A DNA stretch of 10,269 nucleotides, from the NCBI GenBank assembly GCA_963579925.1, contig CAUZJA010000091.1:1-10269 (forward strand), given 5' to 3'. The notes beneath the pieces are model-generated. The model did not search any database. It had not been told where the DNA came from and saw only the letters and a program-made list of their open reading frames with translations. The translations under genes and the position numbers were made by a program. Below are positions 1-6,134 of the stretch, piece after piece; position 1 is the stretch's first letter, and each line of letters starts with the position of its first letter. This DNA is from UBA1151 sp963579925. GTDB lineage: Bacteria > Chloroflexota > Dehalococcoidia > Lucifugimonadales > Lucifugimonadaceae.

Positions 1-258
1 CTTGATCTTGCGTCGGACAATATCCGGGTGAACGCAGTCTGCCCCGGATCTATCAAGACACGCGCCACGGATCAGCACATTGCATCGCTTGGGCTCGTCC
101 CTGAAGAAGCTTACGTAGAGTTTGGACAGGATTCACCGATGAAGCGAATGGGAGAGCCATCAGAGATTGCCTACGGTGCACTCTTCCTGGCATCTGACGA
201 AGCCTCGTTCATGACTGGATCGCACATGGTAATCGACGGTGGAGCCACGATCGACTAG
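1..258 (+). CDS. Short-chain dehydrogenase/reductase, C-terminal fragment (5' end outside window)
   Basis: The open frame enters from the left edge, so only the last 85 residues of the enzyme are visible. They match the C-terminal third of a classical NAD(P)-dependent SDR oxidoreductase. The NAVCPG motif after the catalytic region closes the nicotinamide pocket. A variable substrate loop follows, then SPMKRMGEPSEIAYGALFLA and the closing GSHMVIDGG element found in nearly all FabG-like SDRs. The Rossmann nucleotide-binding motif and the Ser-Tyr-Lys catalytic residues lie outside the window, so substrate and cofactor preference cannot be judged. In-frame GTG and ATG codons inside the fragment are internal, not starts. 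The next gene on this strand begins about 150 to 240 bases later, depending on its true start, so I do not infer an operon. The family call is secure; the specific role is unknown. Confidence 0.9.
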   Translation, partial: LDLASDNIRVNAVCPGSIKTRATDQHIASLGLVPEEAYVEFGQDSPMKRMGEPSEIAYGALFLASDEASFMTGSHMVIDGGATID

Positions 259-274
259 CCGCGACTGGCTGCGC

Positions 275-286
275 GTGTGTACACAC
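275..286. repeat. 12-bp perfect palindrome GTGTGTACACAC
   Basis: A perfect palindrome starts 17 bases after the SDR stop codon. It has no loop and no T tract, so it is a poor terminator. It could be a dimeric-protein binding site upstream of the archaellin gene, or chance. No second copy was seen in the window. Confidence 0.3.
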
Positions 287-418
287 CCCACTGTCATGAG
301 TAGGACAAACCCACACCGGTAATCAGTTCAACTCACCTGTGACCGGAACATGGGCGCGACTAACTTAGATGTGTGCTGCACTCGATACTGGGACAAATGT
401 CTAATGTCCTGAACAGAT

Positions 419-426
419 CCCCCCCC
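419..426. repeat. Homopolymer run of eight C upstream of the archaellin frame
   Basis: Eight consecutive C residues lie between an upstream ATG (397) and the part of the frame that encodes the archaellin signal peptide. As written, translation from ATG 397 passes through the run in one frame and stops at TGA 448-450. If the run were seven C, the same ATG would read without a stop into the archaellin frame. Such runs are hot spots for both sequencing error and slipped-strand mispairing. Confidence 0.8.
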
Positions 427-502
427 GTGTCGGTCGTCCGCGAAGGATGATCAGACTGCGCCGACTCAGCGCGGCATAACGGGAATCGAAACAGCCATCA
501 TC

Positions 503-1159
503 ATGATCGCTTTCGTGGTGGTTGCCAGTGTTTTTGCTTATGCAACGTTGACCACGGGTATTTTCGCCGCAGAAGAATGCAAGAAGACCATTCTTGGCGG
601 CCTGAACAAGGTTGAGAGTTCCATCATGGTGAGAGGTGGCGTCACCGCAACCTGTGGCGGCGTAGATGTGGATGCGGATAACGTGCTCCTCATCACCTCA
701 ACATCCACGGATGAGTACGCCGTTGCAACAGTCAAATTTATTGTTACTACTGCGATATCCAATGGCGATATTGACCTGACACCACCGTACACATCGAATT
801 CCGCAGGTATCGACCCGGACGCTAGCGGACTTGAGTCACCGGGTGTCGTGAATTTCCTCACTCCCAACGTGTCCATCAACGAGGCGGCCTGGACCGTCTC
901 ATTCATTGGGTCTAACGATGGTGACTACATTCTGGAGGGGCGGGAGAAGGCGGAAGTAACCGTCTGGCTACAGCAGGAAGATGTGACGAACAGTCTTTGG
1001 GATCTTGGCACTGACAGTAGTGATCCCTTCATCGATTCAGCGTCAGAACTACTCCAGGCGAAGAGCGAATTCACACTTCAGATAACCGCTGATGGGGCAG
1101 TGCTTTCCGTGAGCAGAACCAGTCCAAGTTCGCTTGATCCGGTGATGCTGTTGCAGTAG
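503..1159 (+). CDS. Archaellin-like (archaeal-type flagellin) protein with disrupted 5' end
   Basis: Probable subunit of an archaellum-type or type IV pilus-like surface filament. From the first in-frame ATG the product is 218 residues, opening with a hydrophobic helix (MIAFVVVASVFAYATLTTG) followed by a polar beta-rich domain with GDYILEGREKAEVTVWL near residue 140 and LDPVMLLQ at the end, which resembles archaellin C-termini. The open frame actually continues upstream to the stop at 410-412. That upstream part encodes QRG-ITGIETAII (467-502), a class III prepilin signal with cleavage expected after RG, a site handled by FlaK/PibD-type peptidases. No ATG, GTG or TTG exists in frame from 413 to 502, so the 503 start is formal and would remove the cleavage site and half of the assembly helix. 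A single-base shift near 419-426 or near 470 would restore a complete protein. No other archaellum genes are visible. The family call is good; whether it is functional is unresolved. Confidence 0.82.
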   Translation: MIAFVVVASVFAYATLTTGIFAAEECKKTILGGLNKVESSIMVRGGVTATCGGVDVDADNVLLITSTSTDEYAVATVKFIVTTAISNGDIDLTPPYTSNSAGIDPDASGLESPGVVNFLTPNVSINEAAWTVSFIGSNDGDYILEGREKAEVTVWLQQEDVTNSLWDLGTDSSDPFIDSASELLQAKSEFTLQITADGAVLSVSRTSPSSLDPVMLLQ

Positions 1160-1182
1160 CTGAGCCAAACGTATATTTCAGG

Positions 1183-1225
1183 CAGCGGCCGCCCGGGAGT
1201 GCAGCACACGCACCGGGCGCCGCTG
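1183..1225. terminator. GC-rich hairpin between convergent archaellin and dehydratase genes
   Basis: CAGCGGC(C)GCCCGG at 1183-1196 pairs with CCGGGCGCCGCTG at 1213-1225, with one bulged base and a loop of about 16 bases. The T tail is weak (TCTTGATT). A small second stem, TGATT-AGAC-AATCA, follows at 1229-1242. The location between the 3' ends of two convergent genes supports a terminator role for both, though the weak T tract lowers certainty. Confidence 0.65.
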
Positions 1226-1271
1226 TCTTGATTAGACAATCAGGCTCGTGCAGCAGCGATTGGGGGATTCT

Positions 1272-2435
1272 CTACCAATTAGTGAAAGCACCGTCATTGC
1301 GGCGAAGCTGAGGCGGCCATCCGGTTGCAGGGATGATTGAGTTCTTCATCTTGTCTTCATCCCATTCAATGCCCAAACCCGGCGCGTCGTTGGCCCAGGC
1401 GTATCCGTCTTCCCACTGAATTTGAACTGGGAAGAAGTCTGTTGAGTACGTACCCGGCTTCTTCGGCATTTCCTGCACTCCAACGTTGGTAGACGCCATG
1501 TCCAACGAAACGCATGCAGCGGCGCTCACCGGGCCAAGTGGGTTGTGCGGAACTATGTCTATGAAGTGCGTCTCCGCCCAGTGCGTGATCTTGAGGGCTT
1601 CGGTGAGTCCGCCGACAATACAAAGGTCGATCCGGGCGTAGTCGATGGTCTCTTCCTCAATCACCTCTCGGAACGCCCATTTCGTTGCCCACTGCTCGCC
1701 AGCGGCGATTGGCAGGTTGATGTGCCGGGAAAGTTTCCGATAGCTCGCCGGGTTCTCTGACCTGATGGGGTCTTCAATAAAGAACGGCTTGAACTCATCA
1801 AGGTCCTTGCACATCTGGATTACGTGCGTGGTATCGATGCGGGTGTGAACGTCGAAGCAGATCTGTATATCAGGGCCAACTGCTTCGCGCACCTGACTCA
1901 TCTGCTCTACTGCGATCTTCATGGACTCCAGTGGTTCAAGGACTGATTGGCCCTTTGCCCCAAACTCTCCGCCAGTTTCTGGCTGGCCCCAACGGACGAA
2001 CTTCCAGCCATCGTCAACAAACTCTTTGCAGTTGTCTACCAGCGCTTCAATTGTCGGTCCCTGAGCGTGTGGATAGCAGATCACCTTGTCTCGTACAGGT
2101 CCGCCAAGCAGCTTGTAGACGGGTAGATCAACTGATTTGCCTTTAATGTCCCACAGGGCGATGTCGATAGCACTTATGGCGCATGCGTAGACCTTGTCCG
2201 CAGGAAAGAAGCCTCCACGAAACATTTGCTGCCAAATCTTCTCCGTGGACCACGGGTCCTGCCCGATGACGATTTCTGAGAGGTGTGCGACTGCCTGCTC
2301 AATGGCTGCACCCCAGAATCGAATACCAATCTCTCCGATGCCTGAGATTCCAGCGTCCGTGTCGACGACTACGAAGTGGTACTCCGCTCCATCGGCGTCC
2401 CTGACCGGATAAGACTTGAGCTCTGTGATCTTCAA
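1272..2435 (-). CDS. Galactonate dehydratase-like enzyme of the mandelate racemase/muconate lactonizing (enolase) superfamily
   Basis: Likely cytoplasmic, Mg2+-dependent sugar-acid dehydratase that removes water from an aldonate such as D-galactonate to give a 2-keto-3-deoxy acid. I place the start at TTG 2433-2435: GGAGG (2443-2447) lies 7 bases upstream, and the product (387 residues) then begins LKITELKSYPV, matching the start of E. coli DgoD as I remember it. A longer reading from ATG 2510 adds 25 residues with no family resemblance. Visible active-site residues from the TTG start are Asp195 and His197 (FDVHTR), Glu221 (FIEDP), Glu247 (AAGEQW) and His297 (VPHNPLGP). These sit a constant 12 residues after the DgoD metal ligands and catalytic histidines as I recall them. 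The C-terminal PGLGIEWDED and the closing Trp also fit the galactonate dehydratase group. The true substrate could be another acid sugar. The gene stands alone, with no sugar kinase or aldolase beside it. Confidence 0.88.
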   Translation of the reverse strand: MKITELKSYPVRDADGAEYHFVVVDTDAGISGIGEIGIRFWGAAIEQAVAHLSEIVIGQDPWSTEKIWQQMFRGGFFPADKVYACAISAIDIALWDIKGKSVDLPVYKLLGGPVRDKVICYPHAQGPTIEALVDNCKEFVDDGWKFVRWGQPETGGEFGAKGQSVLEPLESMKIAVEQMSQVREAVGPDIQICFDVHTRIDTTHVIQMCKDLDEFKPFFIEDPIRSENPASYRKLSRHINLPIAAGEQWATKWAFREVIEEETIDYARIDLCIVGGLTEALKITHWAETHFIDIVPHNPLGPVSAAACVSLDMASTNVGVQEMPKKPGTYSTDFFPVQIQWEDGYAWANDAPGLGIEWDEDKMKNSIIPATGWPPQLRRNDGAFTNW

Positions 2436-2442
2436 TTGAGGA

Positions 2443-2447
2443 CCTCC
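2443..2447 (-). promoter_or_regulatory. Shine-Dalgarno site that decides the dehydratase start
   Basis: On the minus strand GGAGG sits 7 bases before TTG 2433-2435. No comparable site precedes the upstream ATG at 2510, so the shorter product is preferred. Confidence 0.75.
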
Positions 2448-2502
2448 GCAGTAACGCTCTTTCAAGTACAAATGTTGCGTAACCGTACTCGTGGAGCGTT
2501 GT

Positions 2503-2543
2503 GTAAGCAACCCCTATTGCAGTTCTAATGCACAGGTAAGCAA
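2503..2543. repeat. Direct repeat GTAAGCAA x2, 33 bp apart, upstream of the dehydratase gene
   Basis: GTAAGCAA occurs at 2503-2510 and 2536-2543. The 33-base period is about three helical turns, which would put both copies on the same DNA face. On the minus strand each copy reads TTGCTTAC, upstream of the dehydratase start. The pair could be activator or repressor half-sites; no consensus is recognised. Confidence 0.35.
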
Positions 2544-2575
2544 TCGCTAACTTATGGCCAAATCCCGACCCGGTA

Positions 2576-2589
2576 TTCCCTAGAGGGAA
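2576..2589. promoter_or_regulatory. Inverted repeat TTCCCT-AG-AGGGAA in the divergent intergenic region
   Basis: Six-base arms are separated by two bases, lying about 88 bases before the von Willebrand-type gene and 140 bases before the dehydratase start. The position between divergent genes suits an operator. The arms are too short and the T tail absent for a terminator. I found no convincing -35/-10 pair for either gene here. Confidence 0.3.
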
Positions 2590-2666
2590 ACGGCGGGGAA
2601 GCCCTACCGTCTTGATTATCTTCACGGCGCACGGGTCGTCGTGTCCCTTACTGTCTTGATGTTTCT

Positions 2667-2671
2667 GGAGG
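2667..2671 (+). promoter_or_regulatory. Shine-Dalgarno site that decides the vWA-like start
   Basis: GGAGG lies 5 bases before ATG 2677. It falls inside the longer reading from GTG 2641 and so favours the shorter protein with an N-terminal signal peptide. Confidence 0.75.
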
Positions 2672-2676
2672 CCATT

Positions 2677-4746
2677 ATGCGAGTTCTACTGTTGGTGCTG
2701 AGTCTATTTGGAGTACTGGCGTTAGCCACTAATCTTCCGGTCAGCGTGCTCGCTGATGATGCTCCTCCAGATAGCAGGCAGCTCATCGCTCTGGATACAT
2801 TTGCGGTAGGGCTTTCGGAAAACGATGCTGCAATCGCAAGGTCCAGCATTCGAAACGTTGCAAACGCACGACCGGGCGTAGATCTCACGCTAATGCGTTA
2901 CGGAGTCACTCCCGGAACGTTCTCCAGGTTCGACTACGGCTCATCGCAATTGACCGAGGGCATCAGCGAGTTCGAAGCGCTGATGGCTCCGACGGGAGCG
3001 AGTGGTAATGGTGACCAATTCCGCGCCATTGCTGCGTCGTTCGATTATCTCGCGGACATTGAAGCGCCGGCCGGCAGTCGCCTTACAATCATCACCTCCG
3101 ATGGAATGGATGAGGGCGCGTCTGGTGGTCGAGAGCGTCTACTTTCCCTGGTTGATCTGTTTGCCAGCCAAAACTGGATGATCGACGTGTTGATTCTGCC
3201 CTCAGCTACTCAGGACTCACGAGTATTCCTGGCAGCGATTGCAGAGCTGGGTAATGGAGCCGCCTACGATCTTGGCGACATCGGTGGACTCTCTTCGTTC
3301 GTCGCAGCTACCAAGGACTTGATCCTCGAGCCAGTTATCCAAACCCGGTTGAGCAGCGGATCTGAGGCACTCGGCTCAATTGACATCCCGCCAGTGACCG
3401 ATAGCGTCGTCATCTCAGTAGCACGCGATTCTGCTGCAACTCGGGTGGACATCTTCGATCCCCGTGGTGCAGCGTTGTCCGAGCTTCGCTCCGATACAAC
3501 GATTACAGAGACTGAACTTTCGGTGATATTTGAAGTGGTTGAGCCTGAGGCAGGGCAGTGGATTGCCCGTGCATCTGGCTCACAGGGCTCGCTGCTTATT
3601 GGAGCAGAGTTGACCAATAGTCTCCACATTACGTTTGATGAGCTAACCGTGCCTGTGGGCGAGCCTGTCCTGTTGTCTGCAACAGTGCTAGACGGGCAGG
3701 GAGTTGCAGAACTTTCAGGAGCGTCTGTTGAGGCCACTCTGAGCTCACCGTCAGGCTCCTCAGTCCACATTCTTCAGGATACTGGTGCCGCAGGTGACGA
3801 AGTTGCCGGCGACGGCGTCTACTCAGCACTTGCACCAGAGTTCACCGACCAGGTGACCAGTGGTGTTTCATTGGTGCTCCGTTGGGAGAACCTGGATGCT
3901 GAAATCACAGGACACGCCGTTCTCCAGGCCGAGCACTTCCCGCAGCTTCAGGTAACTCAAGTTTCACCAAATCCGGTGAATCTGGGCGATGAACTTCTGG
4001 TTGCAGAGATATCGATCTCCAAAGGAGAGTTCCCGTACCCCGTTTCGGCTGATCATCTGAGAGTCGATGTCCTGTCTCCTGATCGTCGGCCGCTGACATT
4101 CAGGGTCATCGCCATCGACAGCGATTCCAGTGGCAAGTCGTGGAATTTCGATGTGCTTGCAGTGCCAACGGCAACTGGAGCGCACAGCGTTGTTGCAGTC
4201 CTCTCCGATTCGTATCTTGATCGCCCATTCGGATCAAGTGAGTCAATTTCTGCAATCGACGTTGGAGTCATTCTGCCTCCGGTCATTCTTCCGGTGCCTG
4301 AACCAACATTCATGGAGCGCATTCCAGTGTGGGGCTGGGTGTTGGCAGGATTGGCCATAGCGGCCCTACTTGCCTTTGCGGTGAAGCGATCACTTGAAGC
4401 TCTGCATCCGCTTCCCTACGGTTATCTGTACGACGATTCCGGGCGAATGCTGATCGACTTCCGTCGGGCACGTCTCTCCTGGTTCAAGCGAACGTTCTCT
4501 CGCAACAGGGTGCCAACGTCTACATTCCCAGATCTGGCGGTTGAGGGTGGAGAGTTCATCTTCAGCCAGAACAGCGTAGAGCTTCGGACCAAAGAGCCAG
4601 TTCCAAACCTTCGGGTCAATGGCCGACCGGCTGGGACGATGACCAGACTTGTCGATCAGATCAGGCTGGGGATTGGCGGCAGGCTGGTTACCTTCAAGTT
4701 GAAGCGACCAACCATTGATAGCTTGTCAGCCCAACCCGGCGACTAG
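2677..4746 (+). CDS. Secreted, membrane-anchored von Willebrand A-like protein with C-terminal cytoplasmic domain
   Basis: I start at ATG 2677 because GGAGG (2667-2671) lies 5 bases upstream and the product (689 residues) then opens with a clean signal peptide, MRVLLLVLSLFGVLALATN, likely cleaved after SVLA at residue 26. An in-frame GTG at 2641 would add 12 residues before the signal. Residues about 33-220 resemble a von Willebrand A fold: ALDTF near 40 and ITSDG with Asp142 in MIDAS positions, but the usual DxSxS is not intact. Beta-rich regions follow, including DTGAAGDEVAGDGVYS (368-383), a calcium-loop-like motif typical of secreted vWA proteins. One membrane span is at about 549-570. 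The last 120 residues are predicted cytoplasmic and end in NLRVNGRPAGTMTRLVDQIR with GIGGRLVTFKL, faintly like the end of an FHA domain. The order suggests a surface or periplasmic binding module coupled to an internal domain. Ligand and partners are unknown. Confidence 0.75.
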   Translation: MRVLLLVLSLFGVLALATNLPVSVLADDAPPDSRQLIALDTFAVGLSENDAAIARSSIRNVANARPGVDLTLMRYGVTPGTFSRFDYGSSQLTEGISEFEALMAPTGASGNGDQFRAIAASFDYLADIEAPAGSRLTIITSDGMDEGASGGRERLLSLVDLFASQNWMIDVLILPSATQDSRVFLAAIAELGNGAAYDLGDIGGLSSFVAATKDLILEPVIQTRLSSGSEALGSIDIPPVTDSVVISVARDSAATRVDIFDPRGAALSELRSDTTITETELSVIFEVVEPEAGQWIARASGSQGSLLIGAELTNSLHITFDELTVPVGEPVLLSATVLDGQGVAELSGASVEATLSSPSGSSVHILQDTGAAGDEVAGDGVYSALAPEFTDQVTSGVSLVLRWENLDAEITGHAVLQAEHFPQLQVTQVSPNPVNLGDELLVAEISISKGEFPYPVSADHLRVDVLSPDRRPLTFRVIAIDSDSSGKSWNFDVLAVPTATGAHSVVAVLSDSYLDRPFGSSESISAIDVGVILPPVILPVPEPTFMERIPVWGWVLAGLAIAALLAFAVKRSLEALHPLPYGYLYDDSGRMLIDFRRARLSWFKRTFSRNRVPTSTFPDLAVEGGEFIFSQNSVELRTKEPVPNLRVNGRPAGTMTRLVDQIRLGIGGRLVTFKLKRPTIDSLSAQPGD

Positions 4747-4763
4747 ACATTACGGAAATCCAT

Positions 4764-4798
4764 AAGAAGGGTGCGGTAGCAATTACCGCACCCTTCTT
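4764..4798. terminator. Bidirectional intrinsic terminator with 15-bp perfect stem
   Basis: AAGAAGGGTGCGGTA (4764-4778) pairs perfectly with TACCGCACCCTTCTT (4784-4798) around the loop GCAAT. The stem base is A-rich on one side and T-rich on the other, so it can act in both directions. It lies 17 bases after the vWA-like stop and 11 bases beyond the end of the convergent cinA-like gene. Confidence 0.92.
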
Positions 4799-4809
4799 GC
4801 TTAACCCAC

Positions 4810-6000
4810 TTAACCCAGCAGAGATACCAGTCGTACCAACGCTGTTGTGGCGCTTCGTTGCATGGTCATTGCTCGGGCGTATCTAGCGTTGATCTCCGTT
4901 ACGTCCTGAACGTCTTCTGATGCGATCGCGATGTGGTAACCCGACTCGTCTCTCGCGGAGATGCACAGGCCGTAGTCGCTGTTGAACAGCTTGCGGGCGT
5001 GATTGGCCATCTCGAGTGTTGCTGCCCCACCAGTCATATCGCCGGCAGAAAAGGTCTGACCACCGGGGACTTCAACAATGCCATCAGCGTTTGCAACTAG
5101 CGACCCTTTGAAGGATGCGGTGCCGATACCCGGCTGAATCAAATGGGATGCCAGCACGCCGCCTGATATGCCTTCGATAACCCCCAACGTCGCTCCTGAG
5201 CTCGCCAGAAGCTCGCTTGCTCGATTACCCGGTGTCTCCTCATCAACGCCCCAGATCGCGTCTCCAATTTTGGCTCTGATCTCTGACTCCATTGGTTTAA
5301 TGAGTTCCATCGCTTCAGTCTCATCAGGAGCACGGGCGATCATCCGAAGGTGGATGCCATCCTGATGCGCGTAGATGCCCAGGTAAGGGTTCTTCTGGCC
5401 AAATAGTCCGCTCAGCAACTCATCAATTCCGCCCTCAGTGATTCCGACGGTCTTTAGGGTCCGAGTAGTTATGGCACCCACACCGGATATCCGCGCCAGT
5501 TCAGGCCCTACGGTTTCCGCCCACATCCGCTTAATTTCTCTGGGTGGACCGGGCAAGAGGATGATGTGAGTATCGTGTTTCCTCGCCCACCACCCAGGGG
5601 CGGTTCCCTGTGGGTTGGGAACTGTCTGAGCGGATGGAATAAGCGTCGCCTGCTTGACATTGGTCTGCGGCATATCGATTCCCCGAGCGGCAAACACACC
5701 TTCCAACCACTCCAGAAGAACAGGGTCAACTAGCATCTCTTCTTCGAGGGCGACGGCGACTGCCTCCCTGGTGAGATCATCTGACGTGGGGCCGAGACCG
5801 CCGGTAGTGATGATCACATCCGATCGCTTGATCGCCTGAGTTATCGCATGGTTCAAATCTGCGATATCGTCACCAACAATGCCTGACCACCGAACGGGGA
5901 TACCTGCTTTGGAAAGCTCCTGAGCAAGAAATGATGTGTTGGTATCAACGATCTCCCCCTTGAGCAACTCATGGCCAACGGCAATTATCTCTGCGTTCAT
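4810..6000 (-). CDS. cinA: CinA-family protein: intact N-terminal MoCF-like domain, degenerate C-terminal amidase-like domain
   Basis: Product of 396 residues from ATG 5998-6000, slightly shorter than typical CinA. The N-terminal half (about 1-170) is the CinA/MoaB-like domain associated with ADP-ribose or related nucleotide pyrophosphatase activity. It carries MNAEIIAVGHELLKGEIVDTN, TTGGLGPTSDD (65-75), NPQGTAPG (129-136) and PGPPREIKRMW (150-160). The C-terminal region (about 255-396) aligns in order with the PncC nicotinamide-nucleotide amidase domain, but the ESCTGG motif is EGISGG (276-281), so the catalytic Ser is Gly277. The usual Y-N-K segment and the GxAGP loop are also absent. I infer that amidase activity is lost while the fold may remain. 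The start follows family alignment. The only nearby AGGAG (6014-6018) is 13 bases away, which is long; an ATT at 6007-6009 would suit it better but is a rare start. A terminator-like hairpin separates it from the operon upstream. Confidence 0.88.
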   Translation of the reverse strand: MNAEIIAVGHELLKGEIVDTNTSFLAQELSKAGIPVRWSGIVGDDIADLNHAITQAIKRSDVIITTGGLGPTSDDLTREAVAVALEEEMLVDPVLLEWLEGVFAARGIDMPQTNVKQATLIPSAQTVPNPQGTAPGWWARKHDTHIILLPGPPREIKRMWAETVGPELARISGVGAITTRTLKTVGITEGGIDELLSGLFGQKNPYLGIYAHQDGIHLRMIARAPDETEAMELIKPMESEIRAKIGDAIWGVDEETPGNRASELLASSGATLGVIEGISGGVLASHLIQPGIGTASFKGSLVANADGIVEVPGGQTFSAGDMTGGAATLEMANHARKLFNSDYGLCISARDESGYHIAIASEDVQDVTEINARYARAMTMQRSATTALVRLVSLLG

Positions 6001-6023
6001 GGGAGGAATCGTGCTCCTGTTTC

Positions 6024-6052
6024 TGTATATGTCTGGGGATATCTCAGATGAA
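6024..6052 (-). promoter_or_regulatory. Weak candidate promoter for the cinA-like gene
   Basis: On the minus strand TTCATC (6047-6052) and TATACA (6024-6029) are separated by 17 bases, with the -10-like box about 24 bases before the ATG. Three of six and four of six bases match the sigma-70 consensus. The position just after the upstream operon's hairpin is sensible, but the match is weak. Confidence 0.25.
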
Positions 6053-6078
6053 TATCGCCCAATTCCGGATAAATAAAA

Positions 6079-6099
6079 GACCACGTTATTTACGTGGCC
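6079..6099 (-). terminator. Terminator at the end of the Gld-type ABC operon
   Basis: On the minus strand ACGT-containing arms GGCCACGT and ACGTGGTC (6092-6099 with 6079-6086) form a stem with one mismatch and a 5-base loop. They are followed by TTTTATTT (6078-6071). It begins 36 bases past the DUF4340 stop. The plus strand also has a T-rich flank, so it may work both ways, though no plus-strand gene ends here. Confidence 0.7.
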
Positions 6100-6134
6100 C
6101 TTTGTTTACTTGCTACCCAGCATTATTTCCAGAT

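Noticed and set aside
304..360. Inverted repeat CCGGT...ACCGG in the gap before the archaellin gene
   Set aside because: The arms are only five bases long and widely spaced, with no T tract and no further pairing; expected by chance.
447..479. Programmed -1 frameshift joining ATG 447 to the archaellin frame
   Set aside because: No X-XXY-YYZ slippery heptamer or downstream pseudoknot is apparent. A plain one-base indel or error explains the break better, so I keep it only as an alternative to the C-run model.
2436..2510. 25-residue N-terminal extension of the dehydratase from ATG 2508-2510
   Set aside because: It has no resemblance to the family N-terminus and no ribosome site, whereas TTG 2433-2435 has GGAGG at 7 bases and gives the expected length.
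2299..2625. 108-residue open frame on the minus strand before the dehydratase
   Set aside because: It overlaps the start of the dehydratase in another frame, has an arginine-rich composition typical of a shadow frame, and shows no domain.
3264..3770. 168-residue open frame antisense to the vWA-like gene
   Set aside because: Its serine/threonine-rich composition is that of an antisense shadow of a real gene; no start signal or family resemblance.
6001..6084. Extension of the cinA-like protein by 28 residues from ATG 6082-6084
   Set aside because: The family begins at MNAEIIAVG. The extension would run into the terminator stem at 6079-6086 and has no recognisable features.
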